Assembly (NCBI GenBank): GCA_021789945.1 | Contig: JAJYIS010000003.1 | Coordinates: forward strand, 1-55,616 | Direction: 5' to 3' | DNA from: Thermoplasmata archaeon | Lineage (GTDB): Archaea; Thermoplasmatota; Thermoplasmata; UBA10834 | DNA length: 55,616 nucleotides | Part shown: positions 16,972-25,420 of the stretch, piece by piece | How the letters are laid out: the number at the start of each line of letters is the position of its first letter | Numbering within the stretch: the first letter of the stretch is position 1 | Program-made: the position numbers and the translations under genes | The notes under the pieces: generated by a model | Seen by the model: the letters and a program-made list of their open reading frames with translations, nothing else | The model's database searches: none | Told to the model about the DNA's origin: nothing

Positions 16972-18276
16972 TCACCACATCCTCTTCCGGAGGTCGAGCA
17001 TCTCGTTCCTCCGTCTGCCGAGCCCAAGGAGGACCACGGGAAGCTCCATCTCCTTCTCGATGAACCTGATGTACCTCCTCATGTCCTCGGGGAGGGCGCC
17101 GAACCCCTTCGAGAGGATCCTCTTCATCCCTTCGTTGTCGATCTCTTCCCAGCCGTCCAGCGTCCTGTACCTGGGCTCGCACTTGTCCAAAAGCCTCAGG
17201 TCCGCGGGAATCGTCCTCATCTTCTTCCCGTCGAGCGAATAGTGAGTGCACACCTTGAGCTCGTCGAACCCTCCGAGGACATCGATCTTCGTTAGCGCGA
17301 TCCCGGTGAACCCGCTGAGTCTGCTCGTGTAGCCAGTCACTACAAGGTCGAGCCATCCGCACCTTCTCGGCCGTCCAGTCGTCGTCCCGAACTCCCCTCC
17401 CTTCTCCGCTATCTTCCTGCCCGTCTCGTCCGAGATCTCCGTCGGGAAGGGGCCGGCGCCGACCCTCGTCGTGTAAGCCTTCACGACGCCGAACACTTCG
17501 TCGAGCCAGAGCGGGGACACTCCGGAGCCTGATGCTGCGTTCCCAGACACCGTCTGGGACGATGTCACGAACGGGTACGTCCCGTGGTCGATGTCCAGCA
17601 TCGAGCCCTGGGCCCCCTCGAACAGAACCCTCTTCTTCGCCTCGAGCGCCTTCTCGACTATCGCCCCGGTGTCAGCCACGTACATCGAGAGCCTTCTGCC
17701 GTACTCGCAGTACTCCTTCAGGATGGCGGCCTGGTCCAGCTTCGTCGGGTCGCCGTACGCGTCCAGCATGAGCTGCTTGAGCGGGACAAGGAACTTGAGC
17801 TTCTCGGTGAGCGCGTCCTCGTCGACGAGGTCGCACATCCTCACTCCCAGCCGCGAGGCCTTGTCCGAGTAGGCCGGTCCTATGCCCCTTCCCGTCGTGC
17901 CGACCCTCGCGCCCTTCCTCATCCTCTCCTCGGCCCCGTCCAGGAGCCTGTGGTATGGCATGATGACGTTCGCCCGGTCGCTTATCCTCAGGTTCTTGGC
18001 GCTGATACCCCTGGACTCCAGCTTGTCAATCTCCTGGAGCAGTACTCCAGGGTCGATCACGACCCCGTTCCCTATCACCGCGAGCTTGCCGGGCCTGAGG
18101 ATGCCGGACGGAAGGTGGTGCAGCGCGAACAGCTCCTCCCCGATCTTGACGCTGTGGCCGGCGTTGTTCCCGCCCTGGAACCTCACGACCATGGCCGCTT
18201 CCTCGGCCAGGAAATCGACGATCTTCCCCTTGCCCTCATCTCCCCACTGAGAGCCGATGACGACCAGTGCAGGCAT
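16972..18276 (-). CDS. purA: adenylosuccinate synthetase
   Basis: First committed step from IMP to AMP: IMP plus aspartate plus GTP gives adenylosuccinate. Diagnostic motifs are the GTP-binding start VIGSQWGDEGKGKIVDFLAE, FQGGNNAGHSV, GTTGRGIGPAYSDKASR, EGAQGSMLDIDHGTYPFVTS and the late TTGRPRRCGWLDLV. 434 residues matches the longer forms. The Asp and His of the catalytic pair are both present (GDEGKG and NAGHSV). It is transcribed separately from trm1 (57-base gap). Confidence 0.96.
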   Translation of the reverse strand: MPALVVIGSQWGDEGKGKIVDFLAEEAAMVVRFQGGNNAGHSVKIGEELFALHHLPSGILRPGKLAVIGNGVVIDPGVLLQEIDKLESRGISAKNLRISDRANVIMPYHRLLDGAEERMRKGARVGTTGRGIGPAYSDKASRLGVRMCDLVDEDALTEKLKFLVPLKQLMLDAYGDPTKLDQAAILKEYCEYGRRLSMYVADTGAIVEKALEAKKRVLFEGAQGSMLDIDHGTYPFVTSSQTVSGNAASGSGVSPLWLDEVFGVVKAYTTRVGAGPFPTEISDETGRKIAEKGGEFGTTTGRPRRCGWLDLVVTGYTSRLSGFTGIALTKIDVLGGFDELKVCTHYSLDGKKMRTIPADLRLLDKCEPRYRTLDGWEEIDNEGMKRILSKGFGALPEDMRRYIRFIEKEMELPVVLLGLGRRRNEMLDLRKRMW

Positions 18277-18333
18277 CTTCTCGCGGAGAGCATCCCCAGC
18301 TCCCGTATTAAAACATTCGAGTGTGACGGATTC

Positions 18334-19452
18334 TCAGGATTTCCTAGGGAATTTCTTGTATGCGTCGATGAGCCGTCTCCTGCTCATGTCCGTCTTGAAC
18401 CCCTTCGGGTCGAAATGCGTCCTCGAGGCCGTCGCGCCCTTTTTCCTCAGGAACTCCACGAAGTCCGCGAGCTTCGGCGGGGACACCTTGGTCCTCCGGG
18501 CGAGCTCGTCCATCGAGTAGAACAGCGCCGGCGTTGCGGCCTCCTCCATCCATGTCCCGAGGTACTTGCCGCTCCTGTTCGCCGTTCCGAGGTCGCCCGT
18601 GGCCCTCATCCGCTTGAGCAGGTCCTTCGAGAACAGCGGGCCGGTCCAGAGCGGGCCCGCGTCCTTGTCCGTCGACCTCGAGTCTGAGATCTCCCTGTCG
18701 AGAGTCTTGCCGTCGAAGCTGGCATAGCCCATCTTCCGTACGAGCGCGTCCGCCCTCGCGGCCCCGTTCCTCACCTGCAGGTAGCACCGGAAGTAGTGAT
18801 CCGCATGGTAGCACAGCAACGGCTGGGCCGCGCGGTCGTGGGCTGCCGCCTGGCGCATGATGAATCCGACCAGTATCCTCAGGCCGGTCTCATGAGCGAA
18901 CGGGGACCTCTGGGAGAGCGCGCCGTACCTCCTGAGGCATGTCTTCGGATAGACCCCGTAGAGGGGCGCGGTGTCCGTGGCTGTCACCGCTATGATCCCG
19001 TTGTTCTTGCAGCCCTGGACGGCCGGGTCGATGAAATCGATGGGCGTCCCGAACGGGTCGATGTCGATGTAGTCGAACTTCTCGTCCGCGAGGAGGCTCC
19101 TCAGGTCCCTGCACTCGATCCTCACATGGCCGAGGCTGTTCTGCTCCGCGTTCTGCTTCATCAGGACCGCAGCCGCGAGGTTGCTGTCGTTCAGGACGAA
19201 GTCTGCCTTCACGCCGCACTCGTTCGCGAGCCTCAGGCCCCGCGCGCCGGAGGCGGCCAGCCCGTCCAGGATCTTCTGGCCCTCCCTGAAGACTGCCCTG
19301 CCGACCATGACGGAGATGTCCCTGCCGAACTCCATCTGCCTGTTGTAGAACACCTCTCGCGAGCGGCTGCCGGGGCCGCTCGTGTTGTAGTTGCCCGGGA
19401 CGATCAGTTCCGTGGTGCCCTCACGGACAAGCGCGAGGTTCGACGTGCTCAA
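18334..19452 (-). CDS. trm1: tRNA (guanine26-N2)-dimethyltransferase Trm1
   Basis: The 372-residue enzyme uses S-adenosylmethionine to dimethylate G26 of tRNA. Family marks are the start VREGTTELIVPGNYNTSGPG, RSREVFYNRQMEFGRDISV, SAM motif I GLAASGARGLRLANE, catalytic motif IV DIDPFGTPIDF, and a C-terminal TRM1-type domain. The true start is TTG 19452, which overlaps the stop of the upstream NTPase gene in the sequence TTGA, a translational-coupling arrangement. The ORF-track start at 19827 reads through the NTPase gene in another frame. The C-terminal part contains a helix-turn-helix-like stretch (MDELARRTKVSPPKLADFVE). Confidence 0.93.
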   Translation of the reverse strand: MSTSNLALVREGTTELIVPGNYNTSGPGSRSREVFYNRQMEFGRDISVMVGRAVFREGQKILDGLAASGARGLRLANECGVKADFVLNDSNLAAAVLMKQNAEQNSLGHVRIECRDLRSLLADEKFDYIDIDPFGTPIDFIDPAVQGCKNNGIIAVTATDTAPLYGVYPKTCLRRYGALSQRSPFAHETGLRILVGFIMRQAAAHDRAAQPLLCYHADHYFRCYLQVRNGAARADALVRKMGYASFDGKTLDREISDSRSTDKDAGPLWTGPLFSKDLLKRMRATGDLGTANRSGKYLGTWMEEAATPALFYSMDELARRTKVSPPKLADFVEFLRKKGATASRTHFDPKGFKTDMSRRRLIDAYKKFPRKS

Positions 19453-19994
19453 ACGTACTCGCCCTTCATCAGTTTGATGATCTTGTAAGGCAGGAGGTTC
19501 CTGTTGATGGGCGTGACCTCGAGTATCCGGACATCGTCCCTCCTGCGGATGTCCTGGAGGAGAGGGTTCCTGGACTTCTTGTGCAGGGTGAGGATGATCG
19601 GCTTGTCGACGTCCATCGCGTCCTTGACCGCCTTGACGAACTTCTCGGACTCGACCTCCATCTTGCCGACCTCGTCGATCACGATTACATCGGCGTTCTT
19701 GCTCGCGTCCAGGAGCGCCTCGACGCCGACCGTGTCCAGGCTCTCCAGGTTGACGCCGAACTTGCCGACGTAGAACTTCGACTCGGTCTCTATGTGCGCG
19801 AACACGGCCTTCCGCTTGGTCCTCCAATCCATGACGTAGAACCCGACGCGCTTCCCGTTCTCGACGATGGGCTCCGTGACCATCCCGCCGACGACGAGGC
19901 TCTCCTCTTCTAGCATCTCGATGACCTTGACGAGGGCCTGCGTCTTGCCCGCGCCCGGAAGTCCTGTGATGCCTACCTTTATCCCCCTCGTCAT
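19449..19994 (-). CDS. nucleoside-triphosphatase, THEP1 family
   Basis: 181-residue P-loop NTPase: Walker A ITGLPGAGKTQALVKV, Walker B VIVIDEVGKMEVES and the GGMVTEPIVENGKRVGFYVMD segment are characteristic of the THEP1/NTPCR family, which hydrolyses ATP and GTP slowly and may also be a kinase. The ATG at 19994 is used because the family begins at GIKVGITG; the ORF-track start at 20024 adds ten residues upstream of the visible P-loop domain. Its physiological role is not established. Here it is translationally coupled to trm1, suggesting a link to tRNA or nucleotide metabolism. Confidence 0.85.
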   Translation of the reverse strand: MTRGIKVGITGLPGAGKTQALVKVIEMLEEESLVVGGMVTEPIVENGKRVGFYVMDWRTKRKAVFAHIETESKFYVGKFGVNLESLDTVGVEALLDASKNADVIVIDEVGKMEVESEKFVKAVKDAMDVDKPIILTLHKKSRNPLLQDIRRRDDVRILEVTPINRNLLPYKIIKLMKGEYV

Positions 19995-20042
19995 AGTATC
20001 ACCGGGCCGCCAGACAAACGGCACCTGTATGGTTTTTCATAT

Positions 20043-20060
20043 ATATGATGCATCTCATAT
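20043..20060 (-). promoter_or_regulatory. AT-rich inverted repeat in the NTPase-trm1 promoter
   Basis: ATATGA-n6-TCATAT lies about 50 bases upstream of the NTPase ATG within the only TATA-like region of this gap. It could be a regulator site or a coincidence of AT-rich promoter sequence. Confidence 0.35.
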
Positions 20061-20093
20061 AATCCTCATCCGCGCGTCCCGTCCAGGTTCCTC

Positions 20094-20489
20094 TCATCGC
20101 GCCGGGACCTTCGATGTCTCCTCGATGAACATGAGAGGGTAGTTCATCTTCTCAATGTACCTCATCGACGCCTTCACCCTGGCGGTCCTGTACCTCACGG
20201 TCATCCGGACGTCGAGCATCTCGCCCGTCAGGGAGACGTAGTCGTACTGCCCGCGCTTCTTCCGCAGCATCGACCGGTCGATCTTGACAGTCACCTTCTC
20301 GACGAACGGCTGGACGCCGCAGCCCGCCTCGATGGCCTTCTCGAGGGTCCTGACATTGTCCGCGCTCAGGGGGACCCCGACGAACTGGTGGTAGATGGTG
20401 CCCATCTTCACTCCGGCCTCGAAGGCCGCGCGCTCGGCGTCGGAGCATCGGAAGTAGCTGTCAGCTGTGGTTTCCCTTGACCCTCTCAT
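20094..20489 (-). CDS. mptD: archaeal dihydroneopterin aldolase MptD
   Basis: The 131-residue protein has the pattern of the archaeal-specific aldolase of methanopterin/tetrahydrofolate-type pterin synthesis: SDAERAAFEAGVKMGTIYHQ, FVGVPLSADNVRTLEKAIEA, GCGVQPFVEKVTVKID and the C-terminal YRTARVKASMRYIEKMNYPL. It cleaves 7,8-dihydroneopterin to 6-hydroxymethyl-7,8-dihydropterin and glycolaldehyde. This supplies the one-carbon carrier on which SHMT in this window depends. The start overlaps the end of pssA by 29 bases, so it ends the lipid-gene operon. Confidence 0.85.
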   Translation of the reverse strand: MRGSRETTADSYFRCSDAERAAFEAGVKMGTIYHQFVGVPLSADNVRTLEKAIEAGCGVQPFVEKVTVKIDRSMLRKKRGQYDYVSLTGEMLDVRMTVRYRTARVKASMRYIEKMNYPLMFIEETSKVPAR

Positions 20490-21228
20490 ACATCGGCCCC
20501 CCTAAAACGTAGACGATCGTGAATGCCAGTGCGATGGCCGTGGCGGTACGTGAGAACGCTCTATATAAGGGTTGGTCGCCGACCAAGGCCAGGCCAGCTA
20601 TGAACGGAAGCACGGCCATCAGCACGGCGAGCACGCTCGCGCCCGCCATCCAACCGTGGATCTTGGGATAGGATATCTCGGAGGCCATGAGGAAGCTCGC
20701 CGCGAACCCCACGCCCAGCACCATCCACATCGACTTCTCGACCGCGAAGTAGTACTTAGGGTCCTCGGCACCAGCGGTGGAGCCGAACAGCAGCGCGACA
20801 AGAACGATGAACAATGCCGCCACGGGCGCCGGCATGCCGACGAAGTAGTTCAGCTGGTATCCGCTCGCGCTGAACCTCGCGAGCCTGAAAAGGCCGGTCG
20901 CGAGAACGGCGACGGAGCACGCGAGCACGACCGCGCTCTCGAGCTGGGTGCTCCCGGAGTCGTGGAACTCGGCGTAGATGAGCAGCGCGGGCGCGAACGC
21001 GAACGATATCGAGTCGGAGATCGAGTCGAGGACCTGGCCCATCGAGTGCTTGCTGCCGAACTTGCGTGCGATGGTTCCGTCCAAGCCGTCCATCATCATC
21101 GAGAGGAACAGGAGGCCCGTCGCCGAGAGGAACTTGCGGTCGAGTATGTAGGTTATCGCGATGAACCCCAGCACGCCGTTCGCGAGCGTGAACAAGTCTC
21201 CCCAGGAGATCCTATTCCAGGCCGCCAT
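20461..21228 (-). CDS. pssA: CDP-archaeol:serine transferase (archaetidylserine synthase), CDP-alcohol phosphatidyltransferase family
   Basis: 255-residue integral membrane enzyme. The catalytic motif is DGLDGTIARKFGSKHSMGQV followed by LDSISD, which fits D-x2-D-G-x2-A-R-x8-G-x3-D-x3-D, the signature of enzymes that transfer a CDP-activated lipid to an alcohol. About eight hydrophobic helices follow. In archaea the lipid is CDP-archaeol and the acceptor serine, and the adjacent decarboxylase gene supports serine over inositol or glycerol phosphate. It overlaps psd by 17 bases and mptD by 29. Confidence 0.88.
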   Translation of the reverse strand: MAAWNRISWGDLFTLANGVLGFIAITYILDRKFLSATGLLFLSMMMDGLDGTIARKFGSKHSMGQVLDSISDSISFAFAPALLIYAEFHDSGSTQLESAVVLACSVAVLATGLFRLARFSASGYQLNYFVGMPAPVAALFIVLVALLFGSTAGAEDPKYYFAVEKSMWMVLGVGFAASFLMASEISYPKIHGWMAGASVLAVLMAVLPFIAGLALVGDQPLYRAFSRTATAIALAFTIVYVLGGPMYERVKGNHS

Positions 21229-21820
21229 TCCGGTCCTCCGCGATCCTTGTGATCCCGCCCTTGAGCCTGTCGCCCTTCTTGACGAGGATCCTCAGGCTCT
21301 CAGGGGGCAGGTAGATGTCGACCCTGGAACCGAACCTTATTAGGCTCATCCTGTCCCCCTTCGCGAGCTTCTGACCGACATCGATGTAGGGGACGATTCT
21401 CCTGGCAATCGCGCCCGTCATCTCGACTATGGACACCTCCCCGTGCCGGGTCATCAGCGAGATCTCCAGCCGCTCATTGTGCTCCGTGCTCCTCGAGAAC
21501 GCCGGGGAGTGCTTCCCGTGGGCCCGCTCCTTCCTGGTGACGGTCCCGTCGGCCGGGGCGCGAGTGACATGGACGTTCCTCAGGGCCAGATAGGTCGACA
21601 CGAGCCCCTTCTGCTCGTCTATCTCGCGAACCCTCCCGTCCGCTGGGGCGACTATCCCATCGCCTATAGTCCGCCTGGGATCCCTGAACACGAAGACGAA
21701 GAACAGCGCGAGGCCCGTGAACCCCGCGGCCGCATACAGCGTGAACGGGAGTGCGACGAGCGCGCCAGCAGCGCTCATGCCAACGAACATCCGGCCTCCC
21801 TTTGCAATCATCCGCCGCAC
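21212..21820 (-). CDS. psd: archaetidylserine decarboxylase proenzyme
   Basis: Phosphatidylserine-decarboxylase family, 202 residues. Two N-terminal hydrophobic stretches (MSAAGALVALPFTLYAAAG, LALFFVFVFRDP) are followed by the beta-rich core with RDPRRTIGDGIVAPADGRV, ALRNVHVTRAPADG and SPAFSRSTEHNER. The self-cleavage region ISLIRFGSRVDIYLP contains Gly-Ser, where cleavage would create the pyruvoyl cofactor. The protein converts archaetidylserine to archaetidylethanolamine. The short form lacking extra domains is the archaeal/bacterial type II. ATGs at 21820 and 21811 are both possible starts. Confidence 0.9.
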   Translation of the reverse strand: MRRMIAKGGRMFVGMSAAGALVALPFTLYAAAGFTGLALFFVFVFRDPRRTIGDGIVAPADGRVREIDEQKGLVSTYLALRNVHVTRAPADGTVTRKERAHGKHSPAFSRSTEHNERLEISLMTRHGEVSIVEMTGAIARRIVPYIDVGQKLAKGDRMSLIRFGSRVDIYLPPESLRILVKKGDRLKGGITRIAEDRNGGLE

Positions 21821-21854
21821 CTTCGGCTCCCTTGGATCTGCCCGGATTCCGGGC

Positions 21855-22505
21855 TCATCTCAGCAGCAACTTCGCGTCGACCACCACTGCGCCCTTCTCC
21901 TTCACGAAAACAGGGTTGAGGTCCATCTCCGCGATCTTGTCCATGTACTTCTCTCCGAGCGCCGACACCTTCATCATTACGTTGATAATCGCGTCGCGGT
22001 CGACCTTGATCTTCCTGTAGCCCTCGAGTATGGGCGCGGCCTTGATCTCCCTCAGCATCTCCTCCGCGTCCTCCTTCTTGATGGGCACGACCCTGAAGGT
22101 CACGTCCTTGTAGATCTCCGTGTAGATGCCCCCCAGGCCGAACATGATGGTGAGCCCGAAGGTCGGGTCGTTTATCAGGCCCACGATGACCTCCGCCCTC
22201 CTGTCCTGGTGCGACTCCACCAGGATGGATTCGCTCGGGAACCTCTCCCTCAGCTTCGAGAACTCGTGCTCGAGCTGGTCCCTTGCGACGTCCAGGATGA
22301 CCCCACCGACATCCGTCTTGTGGAGGATGTTCGGAGAGCACACCTTCAGGACGACCGGAAACTTCAGCTTCTTCTGGTCGATGTCCTCGACCTTAGTTAC
22401 GACCTGGAAGTCGGTGGTGGGTATCCCCGCCTCGCGCATAAGCTCCTTGACCTCGTTCTCTGCGAGGGACTTCCTGCCTTCCTTCAGCACGGATTCGATT
22501 ATCAT
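21855..22505 (-). CDS. acdB: acyl-CoA synthetase (ADP-forming) beta subunit, ATP-grasp
   Basis: The 216-residue ATP-grasp protein shows EVKELMREAGIPTTDFQVVT, FPVVLKVCSPNILHKTDVGG, ILVESHQDRRAEVIVGLIND, MFGLGGIYTEIYKDVTFRVV and AEMDLNPVFV, the markers of the ACD beta subunit. With the alpha subunit (32.5-33.9 kb) it converts acyl-CoA, ADP and phosphate to acid, CoA and ATP. The ATG at 22505 has a ribosome site GGTGG a few bases upstream; the track start adds four residues. It directly follows korC (37 bases), so acyl-CoA made by Kor can be used for ATP synthesis. Confidence 0.92.
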   Translation of the reverse strand: MIIESVLKEGRKSLAENEVKELMREAGIPTTDFQVVTKVEDIDQKKLKFPVVLKVCSPNILHKTDVGGVILDVARDQLEHEFSKLRERFPSESILVESHQDRRAEVIVGLINDPTFGLTIMFGLGGIYTEIYKDVTFRVVPIKKEDAEEMLREIKAAPILEGYRKIKVDRDAIINVMMKVSALGEKYMDKIAEMDLNPVFVKEKGAVVVDAKLLLR

Positions 22506-22542
22506 TGTCAAGGCCACCGACTGCCAAACGCCGTCGCCATCT

Positions 22543-23124
22543 TTAACCCTTGCTCCTCTTCTCTACGGCCTCGCTGGCCAGCTTCGCGCCCAGCTTCAGG
22601 GCCGACCGGTTGAGGTCGTGGGTCGGCTTCGGGACGGACTCGAGAAGCGCCCTCTCCAAGGACTCAAGGCTGACGATGTCCGATATCTCACGGAAGGCGC
22701 CCAGCATCACAACGTTCGCGACGATCCTCGTGCCCACGGTTTCCTCGGCTGCGGTCGTGGCTGAGATGTGGTACACGTCCCCCTTGGGCCTGTCGAAGAC
22801 TAGGTCGGGGTCGATGATGATCTTGGTGTCCGGCTTCCTCTCCTGGATGTACTTCGCGTAGGCCTGCTGGGACATTATCACGAGATAGTCCGGGACCTCG
22901 ACGAACGGATAGAGCATCTCGGCGTCCGATATCTTGACATCGCACTTCGAGTGGCCGCCCCTGGCCGATGGCCCGTACGACTGCGTCTGGATCGCGCTCT
23001 TCCGGACCTCCTTTCCGTCCCCGCCCACTCTGCGGTCGTAGAGCGCCGCCGCCCTGGCGAGCACTATGCCCATGAGGATGACCCCTTGGCCGCCGAATCC
23101 AGAGAACCTGACCTGGCTATCCAT
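22543..23124 (-). CDS. korC: 2-oxoacid:ferredoxin oxidoreductase gamma subunit
   Basis: 193-residue gamma subunit: RFSGFGGQGVILMGIVLARA at the N-terminus, SYGPSARGGHSKCDVKISD in the middle, and PDYLVIMSQQAYAKY are typical for KorC/VorC. It completes the thiamine-pyrophosphate enzyme that oxidises a 2-oxoacid to acyl-CoA with reduction of ferredoxin. The start overlaps the korB stop by 8 bases. Substrate (2-oxoglutarate versus branched-chain 2-oxoacids) is not decided by the sequence. Confidence 0.92.
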   Translation of the reverse strand: MDSQVRFSGFGGQGVILMGIVLARAAALYDRRVGGDGKEVRKSAIQTQSYGPSARGGHSKCDVKISDAEMLYPFVEVPDYLVIMSQQAYAKYIQERKPDTKIIIDPDLVFDRPKGDVYHISATTAAEETVGTRIVANVVMLGAFREISDIVSLESLERALLESVPKPTHDLNRSALKLGAKLASEAVEKRSKG

Positions 23125-23926
23125 GCTTAGACACCCCGATCAGCTCCTCATAGCATTCCCTGTTCCTGTCGACGAACTCGCCGACGGTGATCTTCCCCTC
23201 GAGGTTGAGGTCGACATGGTCCACCGCGTTCGCCTTCGCCTTGTCCCTCCGGATGGAGCTCTCCCTCATCCATTCGAGCATCTGGGTCGGGTCGGCCATC
23301 CTGTTCCTGCGGCCGAAGTTCGTCGGGCACTGGGCGACGACCTCGACGAACGTGAACCCCTTCTTCTGGAGCGCTGCCTTGATCGACTTGGTGAGCTCGT
23401 GCACGTGCCTTGTGGTCCATCGGGCCACGTAGTTCGCTCCTGCCGCGACGGCGATCTCAGCGAGGTCGAAGGGGTACTCCTTGTTCCCGCGGGGCGTGGT
23501 GGTCGAGAGGAACTCGTGAGGGGTGGTTATGGACGCCTGGCCGCCGGTCATGCCGTAGATGTTGTTGTTTATGCAGATGACCGTCATGTCGACGTTGCGC
23601 CTGCACCCGTTGATGAAGTGGTTGCCGCCAATGGCCCCGAGGTCCCCGTCACCCGTGAAGACGACCACCTTGAGCTCCGGCTTCGCGAGCTTCAGCCCGG
23701 TCGCGAACGCGATCGCCCTGCCATGGGTCGTGTGCAGCGCGTCGGAATTGATGTAGAGCGGTATCCTGGACGAGCATCCGATCCCGCCAACGAACGCCGT
23801 CTTATCGAGCTCAAGCCCGAGCTCGTTGAAAGCCCTGTAGAAGCAGTTCATGACGGCGCCGTTCCCGCACCCTGGACAGAACACATGGGGCCATCTGTCC
23901 TTCCTGTAGAAGTCGAAGATCTCCAT
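23117..23926 (-). CDS. korB: 2-oxoacid:ferredoxin oxidoreductase beta subunit (TPP-binding)
   Basis: 269 residues with the thiamine pyrophosphate site: FCPGCGNGAV at the N-terminus, GIGCSSRIPLYINSDALHTT, the GDGDLGAIGGNHFINGCRRN Mg-TPP motif ending in ICINNNIYGMTGGQ. The split form with separate alpha and beta chains is the KorA/KorB type, with a shorter beta chain than pyruvate oxidoreductase PorB. Its ATG shares one base with the korA stop. It is the electron-generating catalytic subunit. Confidence 0.93.
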   Translation of the reverse strand: MEIFDFYRKDRWPHVFCPGCGNGAVMNCFYRAFNELGLELDKTAFVGGIGCSSRIPLYINSDALHTTHGRAIAFATGLKLAKPELKVVVFTGDGDLGAIGGNHFINGCRRNVDMTVICINNNIYGMTGGQASITTPHEFLSTTTPRGNKEYPFDLAEIAVAAGANYVARWTTRHVHELTKSIKAALQKKGFTFVEVVAQCPTNFGRRNRMADPTQMLEWMRESSIRRDKAKANAVDHVDLNLEGKITVGEFVDRNRECYEELIGVSKHG

Positions 23927-25056
23927 CAGATCACCCCCATCTCTCTCAGCTTGTGCCTGAACTCGCTCGGGGTCGGCGGGTCCCCGCCGATCTTTGAGAG
24001 CAGCTCGACCTTCTTGCAGCCGTTCTCCAGGGCGACCCTCTTGATCTCAGAGTACATCATGCCCAGGTTCATCTCGCTCACGAGTATACGGTCGCAGTTC
24101 CTCGCGACCTCGGCGATTGGCTCCTCGGGGAACGGCCAGAGGCTCTTGAGCCTGAGCAGCCCGACCTTGTCGTCGCTGGCCGCGACCTCCTTGGCCCCGA
24201 GCGCGGCCGAGCCGTACGACACTATCATCGTCTTGGACCCCGGGCACATGAGCTCCCACTTGTTGATGTCCTTCCGGTTCCTCAGGACCTTCTCCGACAG
24301 GCGTTTCACGAGTTCCTGGTGGACCTTGACGTCCTCCGGCTCGATCCAGGAATTGTCCGTATGGGTCATGCCTGTGACCATCGTCCTGTGGCCCTTTCCG
24401 AAGACAGGGAATGGTCGGACAAGCTCGTCGGGGACGTCGTACGCCTCGTCGGACCTCCGGATTCCCTTCTCCTTCCTGCCGATGATGTCCAGCTTGTCAG
24501 GGATGGTGAGCAGGCCCCTCATGTGGCCCACCTCCGCGTCCGAGAGCAGGAACGCCGGCACGCGGTACTTCTCGGAATAGTTGAACGCCGCGACAGTGAG
24601 GTCGAACATCTCCTGCACTGAGGCCGGCGCGAAAGCGATTACCTGGTAGTCCCCGTGGGAGCCGTACCTGGTCTGCATCACATCGCCCTGCGATGCGCGC
24701 GTGGGCTGTCCGGTGGATGGCCCGCCGCGCATCACGTCGACGATGACTATCGGGGTCTCGGACATCGCGGCGTACCCGATGGCCTCCTGCATCAGGGAGA
24801 ATCCTGGACCAGAGGTCGCGGTCATGGACTTCACGCCTCCCCACGAGGCCCCTATGACCGCGGATATGCAGGCGATTTCGTCCTCCATCTGGAGGAACAC
24901 GCCCTCCTTGCCGTCGAGTTTCGCCGCAAGCCCTTCGGCAATCTCGGTCGACGGTGTTATGGGGTATCCTGCGAAGAACCGCACGCCCGAGGCCAGTGCA
25001 CCCTGCACGCACGCCTCGTTCCCCTGAAGGAAGAACTCTCCCGGAGCGACCTTCAT
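23926..25056 (-). CDS. korA: 2-oxoacid:ferredoxin oxidoreductase alpha subunit
   Basis: 376 residues beginning MKVAPGEFFLQGNEACVQGA, with FFAGYPITPSTEIAEGLA, QMEDEIACISAVIGASWGGV and TATSGPGFSLMQEAIGYAAM, the hallmarks of KorA. The true start is the ATG at 25056, which overlaps the korD stop in ATGA. The ORF track carries an artificial extension to 25266 that runs antisense to nothing but through korD in another frame. Gene order D-A-B-C with tight overlaps is a single operon. Confidence 0.94.
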   Translation of the reverse strand: MKVAPGEFFLQGNEACVQGALASGVRFFAGYPITPSTEIAEGLAAKLDGKEGVFLQMEDEIACISAVIGASWGGVKSMTATSGPGFSLMQEAIGYAAMSETPIVIVDVMRGGPSTGQPTRASQGDVMQTRYGSHGDYQVIAFAPASVQEMFDLTVAAFNYSEKYRVPAFLLSDAEVGHMRGLLTIPDKLDIIGRKEKGIRRSDEAYDVPDELVRPFPVFGKGHRTMVTGMTHTDNSWIEPEDVKVHQELVKRLSEKVLRNRKDINKWELMCPGSKTMIVSYGSAALGAKEVAASDDKVGLLRLKSLWPFPEEPIAEVARNCDRILVSEMNLGMMYSEIKRVALENGCKKVELLSKIGGDPPTPSEFRHKLREMGVI

Positions 25057-25301
25057 TTCTTCTTCTCCTCCTCGGTCTCCTCGTGCCACGAGATCGCCTG
25101 GTCGGGACAGCTCAGTATGCAGAGCTCGCACAGCAGCTTGCCCTCGCGGTTGTGGTTGTAGCACTTCTCCGCCGCGCTGACGACTGCCGTGAAGTACCCG
25201 GTCTCGCCGATGCCGCTGCCCTTCGAATAGCACTTCTTGGGACAGATGTAGACGCAGATGTTGCACGCCTTGCAGAACTTCGGGTCGATGACCGGCTTCA
25301 T
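25053..25301 (-). CDS. korD: 2-oxoacid:ferredoxin oxidoreductase delta subunit, ferredoxin-like
   Basis: 82 residues with two 4Fe-4S sites: CKACNICVYICPKKC (C-x2-C-x2-C-x3-C) and a second formed by CYNHNREGKLLCELCILSCP, where the first cysteine is 11 residues before the others instead of 3. It passes electrons from the TPP subunit to ferredoxin. The tail is strongly acidic and lysine-rich (EETEEEKKK). A TATA box TATTTAAA at 25333-25340 lies about 32 bases ahead of the ATG and should drive the whole kor-acdB cluster. Confidence 0.9.
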   Translation of the reverse strand: MKPVIDPKFCKACNICVYICPKKCYSKGSGIGETGYFTAVVSAAEKCYNHNREGKLLCELCILSCPDQAISWHEETEEEKKK

Positions 25302-25395
25302 CTACACACTTTCGATGCCATCGAGAGGTCGATATTTAAATCTATTTGAAGTAAAGAAATTCGTCTAGCGTCTCCTGGATTGTCCATTTCACGGA

Positions 25396-25420
25396 CCGCT
25401 GTGTCGTCATTCGACACGCG
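25396..25420. repeat. inverted repeat in the korD/nadA divergent promoter region
   Basis: GTGTCG-TCATT-CGACAC (25401-25417) is a perfect 6-bp repeat that extends outward by CCG/CGG after a small bulge. It lies midway between the korD TATA box (25333) and the nadA TATA box (about 25466), about 60 bases from each. It could be an operator for either gene. Confidence 0.45.

Noticed and set aside
23066-24580. 504-residue plus-strand ORF opposite korB/korA
   Set aside because: Antisense shadow of two clear subunit genes; its sequence has no recognisable family features.
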